Origin: SVEL01 sp045125245
GTDB lineage: Bacteria; Bacillota; Clostridia; Lachnospirales; Lachnospiraceae
Length of the DNA stretch: 64,000 nucleotides
Direction of reading: 5' to 3'
Assembly: GCA_045125245.1 (NCBI GenBank)
Contig: JBGVNF010000107.1
Span: forward strand, 1-64,000
Part shown: one piece after another, positions 36,847-45,453 of the stretch
How the letters are laid out: the number at the start of each line of letters is the position of its first letter
How positions within the stretch are numbered: position 1 is the first letter of the stretch
Made by a program: the position numbers and the translations under genes
Notes under the pieces: model-generated
The model's input: the letters and a program-made list of their open reading frames with translations, nothing else
Told to the model about the DNA's origin: nothing
Databases searched by the model: none

Positions 36847-38310
36847 ATGAAACAGAGAACAGAAATGGGACGTTGCAATTTTTATGCAATGACATGTCAT
36901 ACGGTTATGGTTGTTATCTTAACTATAGCCTATGCTATTGAGACATTTGTGAAAAGTGAAAGAGAGCCATTATATTTTTTAGTGGTAGCATTATTAGGCT
37001 TGGCGCCGGTTGTTTTAGAGCAAATACTCTATAGAAAAAATAACGAGACAAAGATGGTTAAACATCTTATAGGATATGGATTTGCAGTGTATTATGCATT
37101 CCTTTTATTTACAGCGACAAATCCACTTACATTTACATATGTATTGCTTATGGTCCTTGTTATTTCTGTGTACAATGATATAGCTTACACTATAAAGATA
37201 AGTATTGGAGTGGTTATTTTAAATGTTATTCAGGTAGTAATAGGTGCCACACAGGGCAAGTTTGGTTATATAAACCTAGCCGCAGCAGAGATACAGATTA
37301 TACTTGTAATCATTATGGGCGTATTTGCAGTGACTTTATCAAATGTTTTGAGTAAGAATAATAATGCAAAGATAAGTGTTATCAATGAGCAGAAGGAAAA
37401 GGATGAAGAAAAGCTTACAAATACATTGGCGACAGTGACTAAGATGACAGAAGACATCAATACAATGTATACCCGAATCGCTGAGGTGTTAGAGACAGCA
37501 AATTACACAAAGACAGCTATGGGTGAGGTTACAAAGGGTTCTGCAGATACTTCAGATGCAGTATCTAATCAGCTTCTTCAAACACAGCAGATACAGAATA
37601 ATCTTACAGAAGTAGACACAACAGCTACTACACTTTTAAGTGAGATGAATGTCACAAAGGAAGAAATTGAAAGTGGCAAGGTAAACATGAGTGAAATGGT
37701 TAACAAGGTTAACCAGTCAGTAGAGTCAGGTAGAGAGGTGGCAGGTCACCTTGAGACATTAGATGTGAAGATTACAGAGATGAATTCTATCGTAGAAATT
37801 ATCAATGGAATTACATCTAAGACAGCGCTTCTTGCATTAAATGCAAGTATTGAGGCTGCTAGAGCAGGAGAAGCAGGTCGTGGTTTCTCAGTAGTAGCAG
37901 GAGAGATTTCAAACATGGCTACTCAGACAAAGGAAGCTACAATACATATTACAGAACTTATTGCAAACGTATCAGAGGCTATTACAAAGGTAGTTTCGTT
38001 TATCAAGGGAATGCTTGAGGACATCAATCTTGAAAAAGAGATTACAGAATCTACAGCTAAGAGCTTTAATCAGATTTCAGATAGTGCTGATGTGATGAAT
38101 GGTAATGTAGTGAGATTAACTGAGATTTTAACAGAGCTTGTGAGTGCAAATACAGATATTATCGATTCTATTCAGACTATATCTGGTGTATCAGAAGAGG
38201 TATCAGCTCATGCCAATGAGACATTAGATGCAGAAGAAGATAATGTAAAGAGATTAGAGGAAGTGTCAACTCTTATGAACGATTTGAAAGAGCTTACAGG
38301 AAGATTGTAA
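36847..38310 (+). CDS. Methyl-accepting chemotaxis protein with polytopic sensor
   Basis: 487 residues. The N-terminal 170 residues hold about six transmembrane helices with little extracellular sequence and no HAMP domain. The cytoplasmic part is the four-helix methylation/signalling hairpin, whose tip contains the strongly conserved IEAARAGEAGRGFSVVAGEI segment. That tip binds CheA and CheW. The ATG at 36847 follows TTGGAGG and lies downstream of a perfect promoter, so the 30 codons upstream are excluded. Such receptors usually sense membrane-linked signals or redox state. No che or flagellar genes are in this window, so the output could be swimming or another behaviour. Confidence 0.9.
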   Translation: MKQRTEMGRCNFYAMTCHTVMVVILTIAYAIETFVKSEREPLYFLVVALLGLAPVVLEQILYRKNNETKMVKHLIGYGFAVYYAFLLFTATNPLTFTYVLLMVLVISVYNDIAYTIKISIGVVILNVIQVVIGATQGKFGYINLAAAEIQIILVIIMGVFAVTLSNVLSKNNNAKISVINEQKEKDEEKLTNTLATVTKMTEDINTMYTRIAEVLETANYTKTAMGEVTKGSADTSDAVSNQLLQTQQIQNNLTEVDTTATTLLSEMNVTKEEIESGKVNMSEMVNKVNQSVESGREVAGHLETLDVKITEMNSIVEIINGITSKTALLALNASIEAARAGEAGRGFSVVAGEISNMATQTKEATIHITELIANVSEAITKVVSFIKGMLEDINLEKEITESTAKSFNQISDSADVMNGNVVRLTEILTELVSANTDIIDSIQTISGVSEEVSAHANETLDAEEDNVKRLEEVSTLMNDLKELTGRL

Positions 38311-38350
38311 ATAGCAGGGAATTGATAAGACAAGATAATATTAAATTTTC

Positions 38351-38379
38351 TTGAGATTTTAAGAGATATTTGTTAGAAT
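38351..38379 (+). promoter_or_regulatory. Promoter of the NSS symporter operon
   Basis: TTGAGA (38351-38356), 17-base spacer, TAGAAT (38374-38379). Transcription would begin at about 38386, inside the adjoining hairpin. Confidence 0.5.
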
Positions 38380-38380
38380 A

Positions 38381-38413
38381 ACTCCGTGTGCATAATGCAT
38401 ACGGAGTTTTTTT
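38381..38413 (+). terminator. Hairpin plus T-run just upstream of the symporter start
   Basis: ACTCCGT pairs with ACGGAGT around inner TGCATAATGCA, followed by seven T residues and then the GGAGG of the symporter. It may terminate the chemoreceptor transcript, act as an attenuator, or cap the 5' end of the symporter mRNA. Confidence 0.65.
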
Positions 38414-38427
38414 GGAGGATTAATACT

Positions 38428-39909
38428 ATGGAGAATAGAGAAAAATTTGGTTCGAGACTTGGCTTTTTGTTAGTGTCAGCAGGATGTGCTATCGGTCTTG
38501 GAAATGTATGGAAGTTTCCGTATATGTGCGGTCAGTATGGCGGAGCTGCTTTTATACTTATATACCTGGTATTCTTAGTTATAATGGGATTGCCTATTAT
38601 GGTGTGTGAGTTTTCAGTAGGTAGAGGAAGTCAGAAGAGCTGTGCAACAGCCTTTAAGACATTGGAAAAGAAAGGCTCTAAATGGCACAATTATGGATAT
38701 ATGGCTGTAGCAGGAAATTACGTGCTTGTAATGTTCTATACTATGGTAGCTGGATGGACTATGTATTATTGCTATCGCAGTTTAATGGGAGAATTTACAA
38801 AAGAAGCTTTAACTAGTGCCCAGATTCAGAATAAATTTGAGAATATGACAGGTTCTGCACCTACTATGATTTTATGGACAATCATAGTTATAGTTCTTTC
38901 ATTTGCAGTATGTGCGTTGGGAGTTCAGAAGGGTGTAGAGAGAATTACAAAGGTTATGATGATATGTCTTTTTGCGCTTATTGGTGTGCTTGCCGTAAAT
39001 TCGCTAATGCTTCCAGGTGCAAAGGAAGGTATAAAGTTTTATTTAGTTCCTAACTTTAAGGATATGGTAGAGAAAGGTATCGGAAATGTGGTATTTGGAG
39101 CGATGTCTCAGGCATTCTTTACTTTAAGTATCGGTATCGGAGCTATGACAATATTCGGAAGTTATCTTGGTAAGGATCGTTCTCTTGCAGGAGAAACATT
39201 GAATATTACTATAATGGATACATTTGTGGCTACTATGTCAGGACTTATCATTATTCCTGCATGCTTTGCATTTGATATAGAGCCAGGGGCAGGCCCTTCT
39301 TTGATATTCTTAACATTGCCAAGAATATTCAACCAGATGTCAGGCGGACATATATGGGGAGCGTTATTCTTCTTATTCTTATCATTTGCGGCATTATCTA
39401 CAGTAATAGCTGTATTTGAAAATATAGTGGCATTCGCTATGGACTTGTGGAATGTATCAAGAGTAAAGGCAGTACTAATCAATATTGTATTGATTGCAGT
39501 ATTATCTATGCCTTGTATTTTAGGGTTCAATGTATTGGCAGATATAACACCACTTGGACCAGGAACAAATATAATGGATTTAGAGGATTTCTTAGTATCA
39601 AATAATTTATTACCATTAGGTTCACTGGTATATTTGTTATTCTGTACTAGAAAGAATGGTTGGGGCTTTGATAATTTTGTGGCGGAAGCAAATTCAGGTA
39701 ATGGAATAAAGCTGTCAAGAAAGTTAAAGTTCTATATGAGTTATATATTACCAGTTATTATAGTTATAATTTATCTTAAGGGATACTACGATATGTTTAG
39801 TCCAAAGGGAATTAAATATTTAATCCCATGGATGATGGTAGCATTTGCGATGCTTGGTCTAATTGCATATTTTGCATTCTCAAAGGGTAAGGAAGAGGTA
39901 AATGAATAA
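38428..39909 (+). CDS. Na+-dependent amino acid symporter (NSS/SNF family)
   Basis: 493 residues with about eleven or twelve helices, the length of bacterial LeuT/MhsT relatives. The first helix has the Na+-site signature AGCAIGLGNVWKFPY, followed by GQYGGAAF, diagnostic of the family. It takes up an amino acid together with Na+; the exact substrate is not readable. The eleven-helix count would fit MhsT-type members. TTGGAGG precedes the ATG at 38428; the 14 upstream in-frame codons run through a terminator hairpin and are rejected. The 3' end overlaps birA by eight bases, so the three genes to bioY are likely co-transcribed. Confidence 0.9.
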   Translation: MENREKFGSRLGFLLVSAGCAIGLGNVWKFPYMCGQYGGAAFILIYLVFLVIMGLPIMVCEFSVGRGSQKSCATAFKTLEKKGSKWHNYGYMAVAGNYVLVMFYTMVAGWTMYYCYRSLMGEFTKEALTSAQIQNKFENMTGSAPTMILWTIIVIVLSFAVCALGVQKGVERITKVMMICLFALIGVLAVNSLMLPGAKEGIKFYLVPNFKDMVEKGIGNVVFGAMSQAFFTLSIGIGAMTIFGSYLGKDRSLAGETLNITIMDTFVATMSGLIIIPACFAFDIEPGAGPSLIFLTLPRIFNQMSGGHIWGALFFLFLSFAALSTVIAVFENIVAFAMDLWNVSRVKAVLINIVLIAVLSMPCILGFNVLADITPLGPGTNIMDLEDFLVSNNLLPLGSLVYLLFCTRKNGWGFDNFVAEANSGNGIKLSRKLKFYMSYILPVIIVIIYLKGYYDMFSPKGIKYLIPWMMVAFAMLGLIAYFAFSKGKEEVNE

Positions 39910-40723
39910 TTCAATATGGAAAACTGAACATATGGTGACCTATTTGGATAAAAATATAGACACTGATAAGATACATATTTATCAGTGTCTTAATTCTACC
40001 AATGATTTGGCAAAGGAAATGGCAAAGAATGGCGCCCCACACGGAACTGTTATAATAGCACAAAGTCAGAATGCAGGAAGAGGACGCTTTAATAGACAAT
40101 TCTTTTCACCAGCTAACACAGGCTTATATATAAGCTTTATTTTGGATGCAAAAGATATGGGCATAAGTGATGTAGGCCTGCTAACGCCACTTGCTGCAGT
40201 AGTTACAGCAAGAGTTATAGACAAAATTACTTGCAAGAAATGTGGAATCAAGTGGGTAAATGACCTATATTTTGAGGATAAAAAAGTTTGCGGAATTCTA
40301 ACAGAGGGTGTCATAGACGAAAATGGATTGCAACGATTTGTGCTGGGAATAGGAATAAATATCGTAGCCAACTCCTTTCCAGATGATATACAGAATATCG
40401 CAGGTGCATTATTTAATGGAGACAAAATAGAAGAGGATAAGGTCTTTGATGTTAGAAATCATATTGCCATAGAGCTTATCAATATATTTACAAAAGAAAA
40501 TATATTTGAAAATACAGATGAATATATGAAAGAGTATAAAGATAGACAGATTATCAAAGGCCAGGTGGTTACTGTTATACAGGTAAATGAAACTTATGAT
40601 GCTTTAGTTTTAGATGTAAATGATAAAGGGCATCTAATCGTGGAGAGAGTCGGTAGAGATTGGGAAGATAAAATAACAACAGAAATTTTACTATCAGGTG
40701 AGGTGTCTATCAAAAGAAATTAG
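39902..40723 (+). CDS. birA: Biotin--[acetyl-CoA-carboxylase] ligase
   Basis: 273 residues. It activates biotin as biotinyl-AMP and attaches it to biotin carboxyl carrier protein. It has the GRGRFNR biotinyl-AMP loop, the KWVNDL strand and VLGIGIN motif, and a C-terminal SH3-like domain (about 225-270). It lacks the N-terminal winged-helix domain of repressor-type BirA, so it is an enzyme only. It overlaps the symporter stop and is followed by bioY, making a biotin scavenging pair. No biotin synthesis genes are in view. Confidence 0.93.
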   Translation: MNNSIWKTEHMVTYLDKNIDTDKIHIYQCLNSTNDLAKEMAKNGAPHGTVIIAQSQNAGRGRFNRQFFSPANTGLYISFILDAKDMGISDVGLLTPLAAVVTARVIDKITCKKCGIKWVNDLYFEDKKVCGILTEGVIDENGLQRFVLGIGINIVANSFPDDIQNIAGALFNGDKIEEDKVFDVRNHIAIELINIFTKENIFENTDEYMKEYKDRQIIKGQVVTVIQVNETYDALVLDVNDKGHLIVERVGRDWEDKITTEILLSGEVSIKRN

Positions 40724-40755
40724 TGATAGATAATTGCTCACAAAAAGGACTTTAT

Positions 40756-41295
40756 ATGATAAGAAATTCAAGTAGGAAAATTGTATTATGTGGAATATTT
40801 GCGGCACTTACAGGGGTAGGTGCCATGATTTCTGTGCCACTTGGTCCAGTTCCCATTAATATGGTACATATTCCTATTTTTTTATCTGCTTGGATATTAG
40901 GTCCTAAGCTGGCTATGCTTGCTCAGATAGTATATATCCTTATGGGAATAGTCGGCCTACCAGTATTTTCGGGATTTACAGCTGGCCTAGGCCATGTAAT
41001 AGGCCCCACTGGTGGTTTTATATGGTCATACCCTGTGGTTGCATTTGTGTCAGGATGTATTTTTAAGATGACAAAGCTAAAGCTTTTATTAAAGTTAATT
41101 ATAGGTATAGTGACAGGATGGTCTATATCCTACATAGTAGGAACCGCCTACTATATTTTCTTAACAGGAGTACCAGTTTCTGCAGCTATTGGAAGCTGTA
41201 TAATTCCATTCCTGCCAGGCGATATTTGCAAATCTATAGCTACCTATATACTAATAATACGCTTAAGAAATATGGGAAGAGCATTAGATAAATAA
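40756..41295 (+). CDS. bioY: Biotin ECF transporter S component BioY
   Basis: 179 residues, about six helices, BioY family. The conserved features are PLGPVPINMV in the N-terminal third, GLPVFSG, and GPTGGFIWSYPVVAF, which form the biotin pocket. A FLPGDICKS segment near the C-terminus is also typical. The ATG at 40756 has AAAAGGA upstream; the GTG at 40723 overlaps the birA stop and is poorer. BioY can work alone or with the ECF A/T module. Placement after birA supports biotin uptake as its role. Confidence 0.93.
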   Translation: MIRNSSRKIVLCGIFAALTGVGAMISVPLGPVPINMVHIPIFLSAWILGPKLAMLAQIVYILMGIVGLPVFSGFTAGLGHVIGPTGGFIWSYPVVAFVSGCIFKMTKLKLLLKLIIGIVTGWSISYIVGTAYYIFLTGVPVSAAIGSCIIPFLPGDICKSIATYILIIRLRNMGRALDK

Positions 41296-41377
41296 GGTTG
41301 GCTATATGTATAAAAATATGATATATTAAGATTTGTGTTAAATCAAAATTACTACGTAATTATGATTCGATATGTAA

Positions 41378-41658
41378 GGTGTCAAAACTTAAAAATTTAG
41401 AAATATCTTTCTTAGAATTATACTATGTCTTTTTACGATAGCGAAGAATGTTTAGATTTTCTTAATACTTTGTAGGAAGATAGTGATTTTCCAACACGAT
41501 GTTGGAAAAAGGCGAATAGCACCATGGATGGTGCATATGAGCCGGTCACGTCATAAATAAAAAACGTATATCAAAGTATTTAGGAAATCAAATATTCGTA
41601 GCATGTAAAAAACATAGTATAATTTAAGAAAGATACTAAATTATTAAGTTTTGACACC
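41378..41658. mobile_element. 281-bp MITE-like inverted-repeat element with GTAA duplication
   Basis: The element begins GGTGTCAAAACTTAA and ends with its complement TTAAGTTTTGACACC. The inverted repeats extend imperfectly for about 90 bases on each side, including ACTATG/CATAGT and ACTTTG/CAAAGT blocks. The centre has two small hairpins (CCAACACGATGTTGG and GCACCATGGATGGTGC). GTAA flanks both ends at 41374-41377 and 41659-41662, consistent with a target-site duplication. It has no reading frame. It fills most of the 393 bases between bioY and the Mrp gene and contains a TATAAT near its right end. Confidence 0.8.
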
Positions 41659-41688
41659 GTAAATTAAATAAGAAAAGAGGTATGCAAT

Positions 41689-42513
41689 ATGTCAGAATGT
41701 AGTAGTCAGTGTTCTTCATGCAACAAGGATTGCAGTGATAGAAAAGAGAAGAACCAATTTTTAAAAGAGACAAATGATAAGAGCAACGTAAAGAAGGTTA
41801 TCGGTATAGTAAGTGGAAAAGGTGGCGTAGGTAAGTCACTAGTTACATCACTTCTTGCAAGCAATATGAATAAGCGAGATAAAAACGTAGCTATCTTAGA
41901 TGCAGATATAACAGGTCCATCTATCCCAAAAGCCTTTGGCATAAAGGGTAAGGCATACGGACAGGAGGAGTTTTTACCACTTGAGTCTGAGAGTGGAGTG
42001 AAGATAATGTCCCTTAATCTTCTTGTGGCAGATGATACAGACCCAGTTATATGGAGAGGTCCAGTTATCGCAGGTACAGTTACACAGTTTTGGACTGATG
42101 TAGTGTGGGGCGATGTGGATTATATGTTTGTAGATATGCCACCAGGAACAGGAGATGTACCACTTACAGTATTCCAGTCACTTCCACTTGCAGGAATAGT
42201 AATAGTTACATCACCACAGGAATTAGTATCTATGATAGTTGCTAAGGCTGTGAATATGGCAAAGATAATGAATGTACCAATTCTAGGTTTGGTAGAAAAT
42301 ATGAGCTACCTTAAATGTCCGGATTGTGGCAAGGAGATAGCAGTGTTTGGTGAGAGTAAGGCTTGGAAGGTTGCAAAGGAATTTGAGATAAAGACATTTG
42401 CAAAGATTCCAATTGACCCTAGTATAGCGAGCCTTTGCGATGAGGGAAAAATCGAGGAAGTGGATACTTCATTTGTAGATGATATCGTAGATAAAATCGC
42501 TAATTTAGAGTAG
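41689..42513 (+). CDS. Mrp/NBP35-type P-loop ATPase, Fe-S cluster carrier
   Basis: 274 residues. It is a scaffold/carrier that assembles and transfers [4Fe-4S] clusters. The deviant P-loop GKGGVGKS lies near residue 44, followed by DADITGPSIPKAFG and DMPPGTGD, all diagnostic for Mrp. A CPDC motif near residue 210 binds the bridging cluster. The N-terminus has four cysteines (C4, C8, C11, C15), recalling the N-terminal ferredoxin-like motif of NBP35 and found in several Clostridia Mrp proteins. AAGAGG precedes the ATG. The upstream MITE lies 30 bases away and probably affects its promoter. Confidence 0.92.
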   Translation: MSECSSQCSSCNKDCSDRKEKNQFLKETNDKSNVKKVIGIVSGKGGVGKSLVTSLLASNMNKRDKNVAILDADITGPSIPKAFGIKGKAYGQEEFLPLESESGVKIMSLNLLVADDTDPVIWRGPVIAGTVTQFWTDVVWGDVDYMFVDMPPGTGDVPLTVFQSLPLAGIVIVTSPQELVSMIVAKAVNMAKIMNVPILGLVENMSYLKCPDCGKEIAVFGESKAWKVAKEFEIKTFAKIPIDPSIASLCDEGKIEEVDTSFVDDIVDKIANLE

Positions 42514-42560
42514 GCTATTGATTGATAGAAAAAAAGAGATTTAAAAAAAGAAAAAAATAG

Positions 42561-42614
42561 TTGACAAACAACACCTTATTAGTGTACTATCTGACTAGAA
42601 CACTAATAAGGTGT
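42561..42614 (+). promoter_or_regulatory. Promoter with 15-bp inverted-repeat operator for the GntR-ABC operon
   Basis: TTGACA (42561-42566), 18-base spacer, TACTAT (42585-42590). A perfect inverted repeat, ACACCTTATTAGTGT (42571-42585) and its complement (42600-42614), brackets the -10. Its inner half GTGTACTA-N6-TAGAACAC resembles operators of YtrA-type regulators. TTTT follows, so the repeat could also act as a terminator. Confidence 0.75.
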
Positions 42615-42672
42615 TTTATATGTCCGAAAGAATATTAATTACGGAACAAATACTTTAAGAGGAGGTAAGCTT

Positions 42673-43029
42673 TTGGAGTTTAAGAACAACAGTCCAATAT
42701 ATCTTCAGGTAATTGATGATTTGAAAAGAAGAATAGTTATCGGTGAGATTTTACTTGGTGAAAAGATGCCGTCCACTAGGGAATTAGCTTTGCAATATCA
42801 GATTAATCCGAATACAGCTGTCAGGGTATATAATGAGATGGAAGGCTTGGGTTTAGTATTTACAAAGAGGGGACTGGGAACTTTTGTTACAGAAGATGTG
42901 GGAAAGTATAATTCCATAAGAAGAGAGATGGCAGAAGACTATGTGAAACATTTTATGGAGGGAATGAGCTATATTGGATTTAGCAAAGAGGAAATCATAA
43001 AATGTATTGAAGAGTTTCAAATGCTTTAA
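42673..43029 (+). CDS. YtrA-family GntR transcriptional regulator
   Basis: 118 residues: an N-terminal winged-helix DNA-binding domain (about 1-75, with MPSTRELALQYQINPNTAVRVYNEME as the recognition region) and a short helical C-terminal dimerisation tail, as in YtrA. It begins with TTG, preceded by a perfect AGGAGG seven bases away; no ATG fits. It is followed by ABC transporter genes, the usual arrangement for this subfamily, and probably represses its own operon through the inverted repeat at 42571-42614. The inducing signal is likely an antibiotic or cell-envelope stress, as known for relatives. Confidence 0.9.
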   Translation: MEFKNNSPIYLQVIDDLKRRIVIGEILLGEKMPSTRELALQYQINPNTAVRVYNEMEGLGLVFTKRGLGTFVTEDVGKYNSIRREMAEDYVKHFMEGMSYIGFSKEEIIKCIEEFQML

Positions 43030-43075
43030 GAAGTGAAAAAACATTTGAATATGACAGGTAAAAGGAGGAAATAAA

Positions 43076-43768
43076 ATGTTACAATGTCAAAATGTTATGA
43101 AAAAGTATGGAGGAAAAGCAGCAGTAGCTGATATCACAACAACTATTGTTCCAGGAAAGATATATGCACTTCTTGGTTCAAATGGTAGCGGTAAAACTAC
43201 TTTTATGAAGATGGTAGCGGGACTTGTTAAGCCTACAAGTGGAACAATTACATTTGCAGGAATGCCTATAGGTGTGGAAACAAAAAAGCATATTGCGTAT
43301 ATGCCTACAGAGAGCTTCTATTATAACTATATGTCATGTAAAGACGCAGGCAAATTTTATAAGGACTTCTTTGAGGATTTTGATGAGAACAAATATTATT
43401 ATCTATTAAAGGAGATGAACCTTGATCCGGATATGAAGGTAAGCAAGATGTCATCAGGTATGACAGCTAAGGCAAAGCTTGCACTTACACTTTCAAGAAA
43501 TAGTAGCATAATAATGCTTGATGAGCCACTTAACGGAATCGACATTATAGCCAGAGAGAAGGTTATAGAGACTGTTTTACAGAATGCTTCACCTAATAAT
43601 GCGATTATTATGTCAAGCCACTTAGTAGATGAATTGGAAAAAATTATTGATTATGCAATATTTGTAAGACAAGGTGAAGTAGTAATGCAGGGTGATGCAG
43701 AACAGCTTCGCACACAGTACGGAAAATCAATAGTAGATATGTATAAAGAAATCTACAAATATGACTAG
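43076..43768 (+). CDS. ABC transporter ATP-binding protein (YtrB-like)
   Basis: 230 residues, single nucleotide-binding domain. Walker A is GSNGSGKT (near 35-42), Walker B IIMLDEPLNG (near 152-161), with a switch histidine in SSHLVDE. The signature motif is degenerate: KMSSGMTAKAKLA instead of LSGGQ, common in this subfamily. It energises the permease that follows 11 bases later. Regulated by the upstream GntR repressor. The exported or sensed substrate is unknown. Confidence 0.92.
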   Translation: MLQCQNVMKKYGGKAAVADITTTIVPGKIYALLGSNGSGKTTFMKMVAGLVKPTSGTITFAGMPIGVETKKHIAYMPTESFYYNYMSCKDAGKFYKDFFEDFDENKYYYLLKEMNLDPDMKVSKMSSGMTAKAKLALTLSRNSSIIMLDEPLNGIDIIAREKVIETVLQNASPNNAIIMSSHLVDELEKIIDYAIFVRQGEVVMQGDAEQLRTQYGKSIVDMYKEIYKYD

Positions 43769-43779
43769 GAGGGGATAAT

Positions 43780-44544
43780 ATGTTAAAGCTTACAAAATAT
43801 GAATTTAGAAAAAATATGTCAGCACCTGCTATTTTATTGATAGTGATAGGTATTTTAGAGATAGTATTCCTGTGCTGTTTGGCAGTAGGAAAAGAATCTT
43901 ATGTAGGATTAAGTTTTGGTATACAGTCGGTCGTAATGATGTTTTCTTATTTTATAATATTAGTTTTAAGTATATCTTCATACTCAAGAGAGCTTAAATC
44001 TAAGAGCAGCTATATGACATTTATGGCACCTGTATCTACATATAAGGTTATTGGTTCTAAGCTTTTGACAGCATTTCTTACAGCGGCAGTGTTTGGAATT
44101 GTATTGTTTATATTGTTTCCGCTTAATGTAATACTTGTAGGAATAAAGTTTGACGAGGTTAAAAATTTCGCAGATGCAGTTGAACAGTTAATGGAATTCT
44201 TCGGCTATCATTTAACTGATATTATAGTATCAGGAGTTATGATTTTAGTTGAGATAATGGTTTCATTCTATCTTGTAGTGGTATTAGCTTATTTAGCTAT
44301 TACATTGAGCTCTACAGTATTACAGAATAAGAAGTTCAAGGGTATCGTTAGCTTTGTATTATTTGGACTGATTTACTTTGGTTTATCTTGGGTTTCATTA
44401 AAGATACCAAGTGTTATAGATAACCCAATAGGTTATGTAGAGGCGTTTTTGACAGAGATACCAGTGTTATCGTTCTATTTGGTATGTATAGTAGCAGGAT
44501 TTTTTGCTACAGGAGCGTTGCTTGAGAAGAAGGTTAGTCTGTAA
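43780..44544 (+). CDS. ABC transporter permease (ABC-2 type)
   Basis: 254 residues with about six helices. A short cytoplasmic N-terminus (MLKLTKYEFRKN) followed by alternating long hydrophobic helices is typical of ABC-2 exporters that pair with YtrB-like ATPases. A cytoplasmic loop after helix 2 contains KSKSSYMTFMAPVSTYK, a pattern shared by this permease group. No substrate-binding protein gene is present, so export or sensing is more likely than import. AGGAGG precedes the ATG. It ends the operon. Confidence 0.85.
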   Translation: MLKLTKYEFRKNMSAPAILLIVIGILEIVFLCCLAVGKESYVGLSFGIQSVVMMFSYFIILVLSISSYSRELKSKSSYMTFMAPVSTYKVIGSKLLTAFLTAAVFGIVLFILFPLNVILVGIKFDEVKNFADAVEQLMEFFGYHLTDIIVSGVMILVEIMVSFYLVVVLAYLAITLSSTVLQNKKFKGIVSFVLFGLIYFGLSWVSLKIPSVIDNPIGYVEAFLTEIPVLSFYLVCIVAGFFATGALLEKKVSL

Positions 44545-44602
44545 AATATATAGACGGTGGGATAAAAGTTTAATGCTTAAAATATAAGCAGGTGATAAAT
44601 AG

Positions 44603-44640
44603 AAAATCGCTGTAGAACTAAAGGTTCTACAGCGATTTTT
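44603..44640. terminator. Bidirectional terminator between ABC permease and SSB-like gene
   Basis: A 16-bp perfect stem (AAAATCGCTGTAGAAC with GTTCTACAGCGATTTT) with a TAAAG loop and T-rich tails on both strands. Confidence 0.9.
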
Positions 44641-44662
44641 ATGTTATTTAATATTTAAAAAA

Positions 44663-45304
44663 CTATAATTCTTCTTCATCATCTACAAGCTCTAGCTTGC
44701 TTACAGATACCTCATAAGCTATATGATGCTCGATTTCATCATTACTTAATTTTTTTACATATTCACGGCTTTGAACACGACCTAAGATTTCAATTCTAGC
44801 TCCGATTTCAAAAGTGGAAGCGAAGCGAGCATTGCGACCCCATGCGATACATGGAATATAATCAGACTTACCGTAAGGACGGTTAACTGCTACAAGTAAA
44901 TCTGCAATCTCTCTGCCGAGAGGAGTTTTTCTGTAAATAGGAGGCTTGCAGATATATCCATCTAAGAATATCTGATTTGTTTTGCCAGCTTCAGGATTTT
45001 CATCTACAAACTGCCACTCACGAACGAAGATAGAAAGCATAAGTCTATTCTTGCCTTCCTCGTGACGATTGTAAGAGCGGAACTGACCGCTAGCCTCAAC
45101 TAATTGTCCCACATAACTATTTGTTACATCAACAAGTCTTTCTGATACCATCATAGGAATAATGTCTGATAAATCGCTTAATCTGTTTACTGATACATCT
45201 ACGATGTAAAAGCCCTCCCCATAAACCTGGTGACTAAATTTGAAATCTGAAACGATCTCACCGATTATACTTACCCTATTATTTTCAATAACCTTGTCTA
45301 CCAT
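44663..45304 (-). CDS. SSB-like protein with two OB-fold domains
   Basis: 213 residues, longer than the usual 150-180 residue SSB. The N-terminal half (NNRVSIIGEIVSDFKF onwards) and the second half (NQIFLDGYICKPPIYRKTPLGREIADLLVAVNR) each show an OB-fold strand pattern; the second is closer to classical bacterial SSB/PriB, with the segment YIPCIAWGRNARFAS. The C-terminus ends in acidic residues (LVDDEEEL) but not the DDDIPF protein-interaction tip. I start at the ATG at 45304, which has AGGGAG upstream, rather than 45322. It probably binds single-stranded DNA; whether it replaces or supplements the main SSB is unknown. Confidence 0.75.
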   Translation of the reverse strand: MVDKVIENNRVSIIGEIVSDFKFSHQVYGEGFYIVDVSVNRLSDLSDIIPMMVSERLVDVTNSYVGQLVEASGQFRSYNRHEEGKNRLMLSIFVREWQFVDENPEAGKTNQIFLDGYICKPPIYRKTPLGREIADLLVAVNRPYGKSDYIPCIAWGRNARFASTFEIGARIEILGRVQSREYVKKLSNDEIEHHIAYEVSVSKLELVDDEEEL

Positions 45305-45453
45305 TTGTATTTCTCCCTTCATTTTTGTGCTTTTTTGATTTAATCTTTATATTATTATTCAGATTTGACTAGAATATAACCAAAAAGTGTGTACAAAATG
45401 TTAACGTAATGTTAAATTTTTGGTAAAAAAAAGTTTGAAAAACTAAATATAGA

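Noticed and set aside
41378..41658. Structured regulatory RNA or CRISPR-related repeat
   Set aside because: The matching tips with GTAA on both sides fit a transposed element better, and there is no array of equal repeats with spacers.
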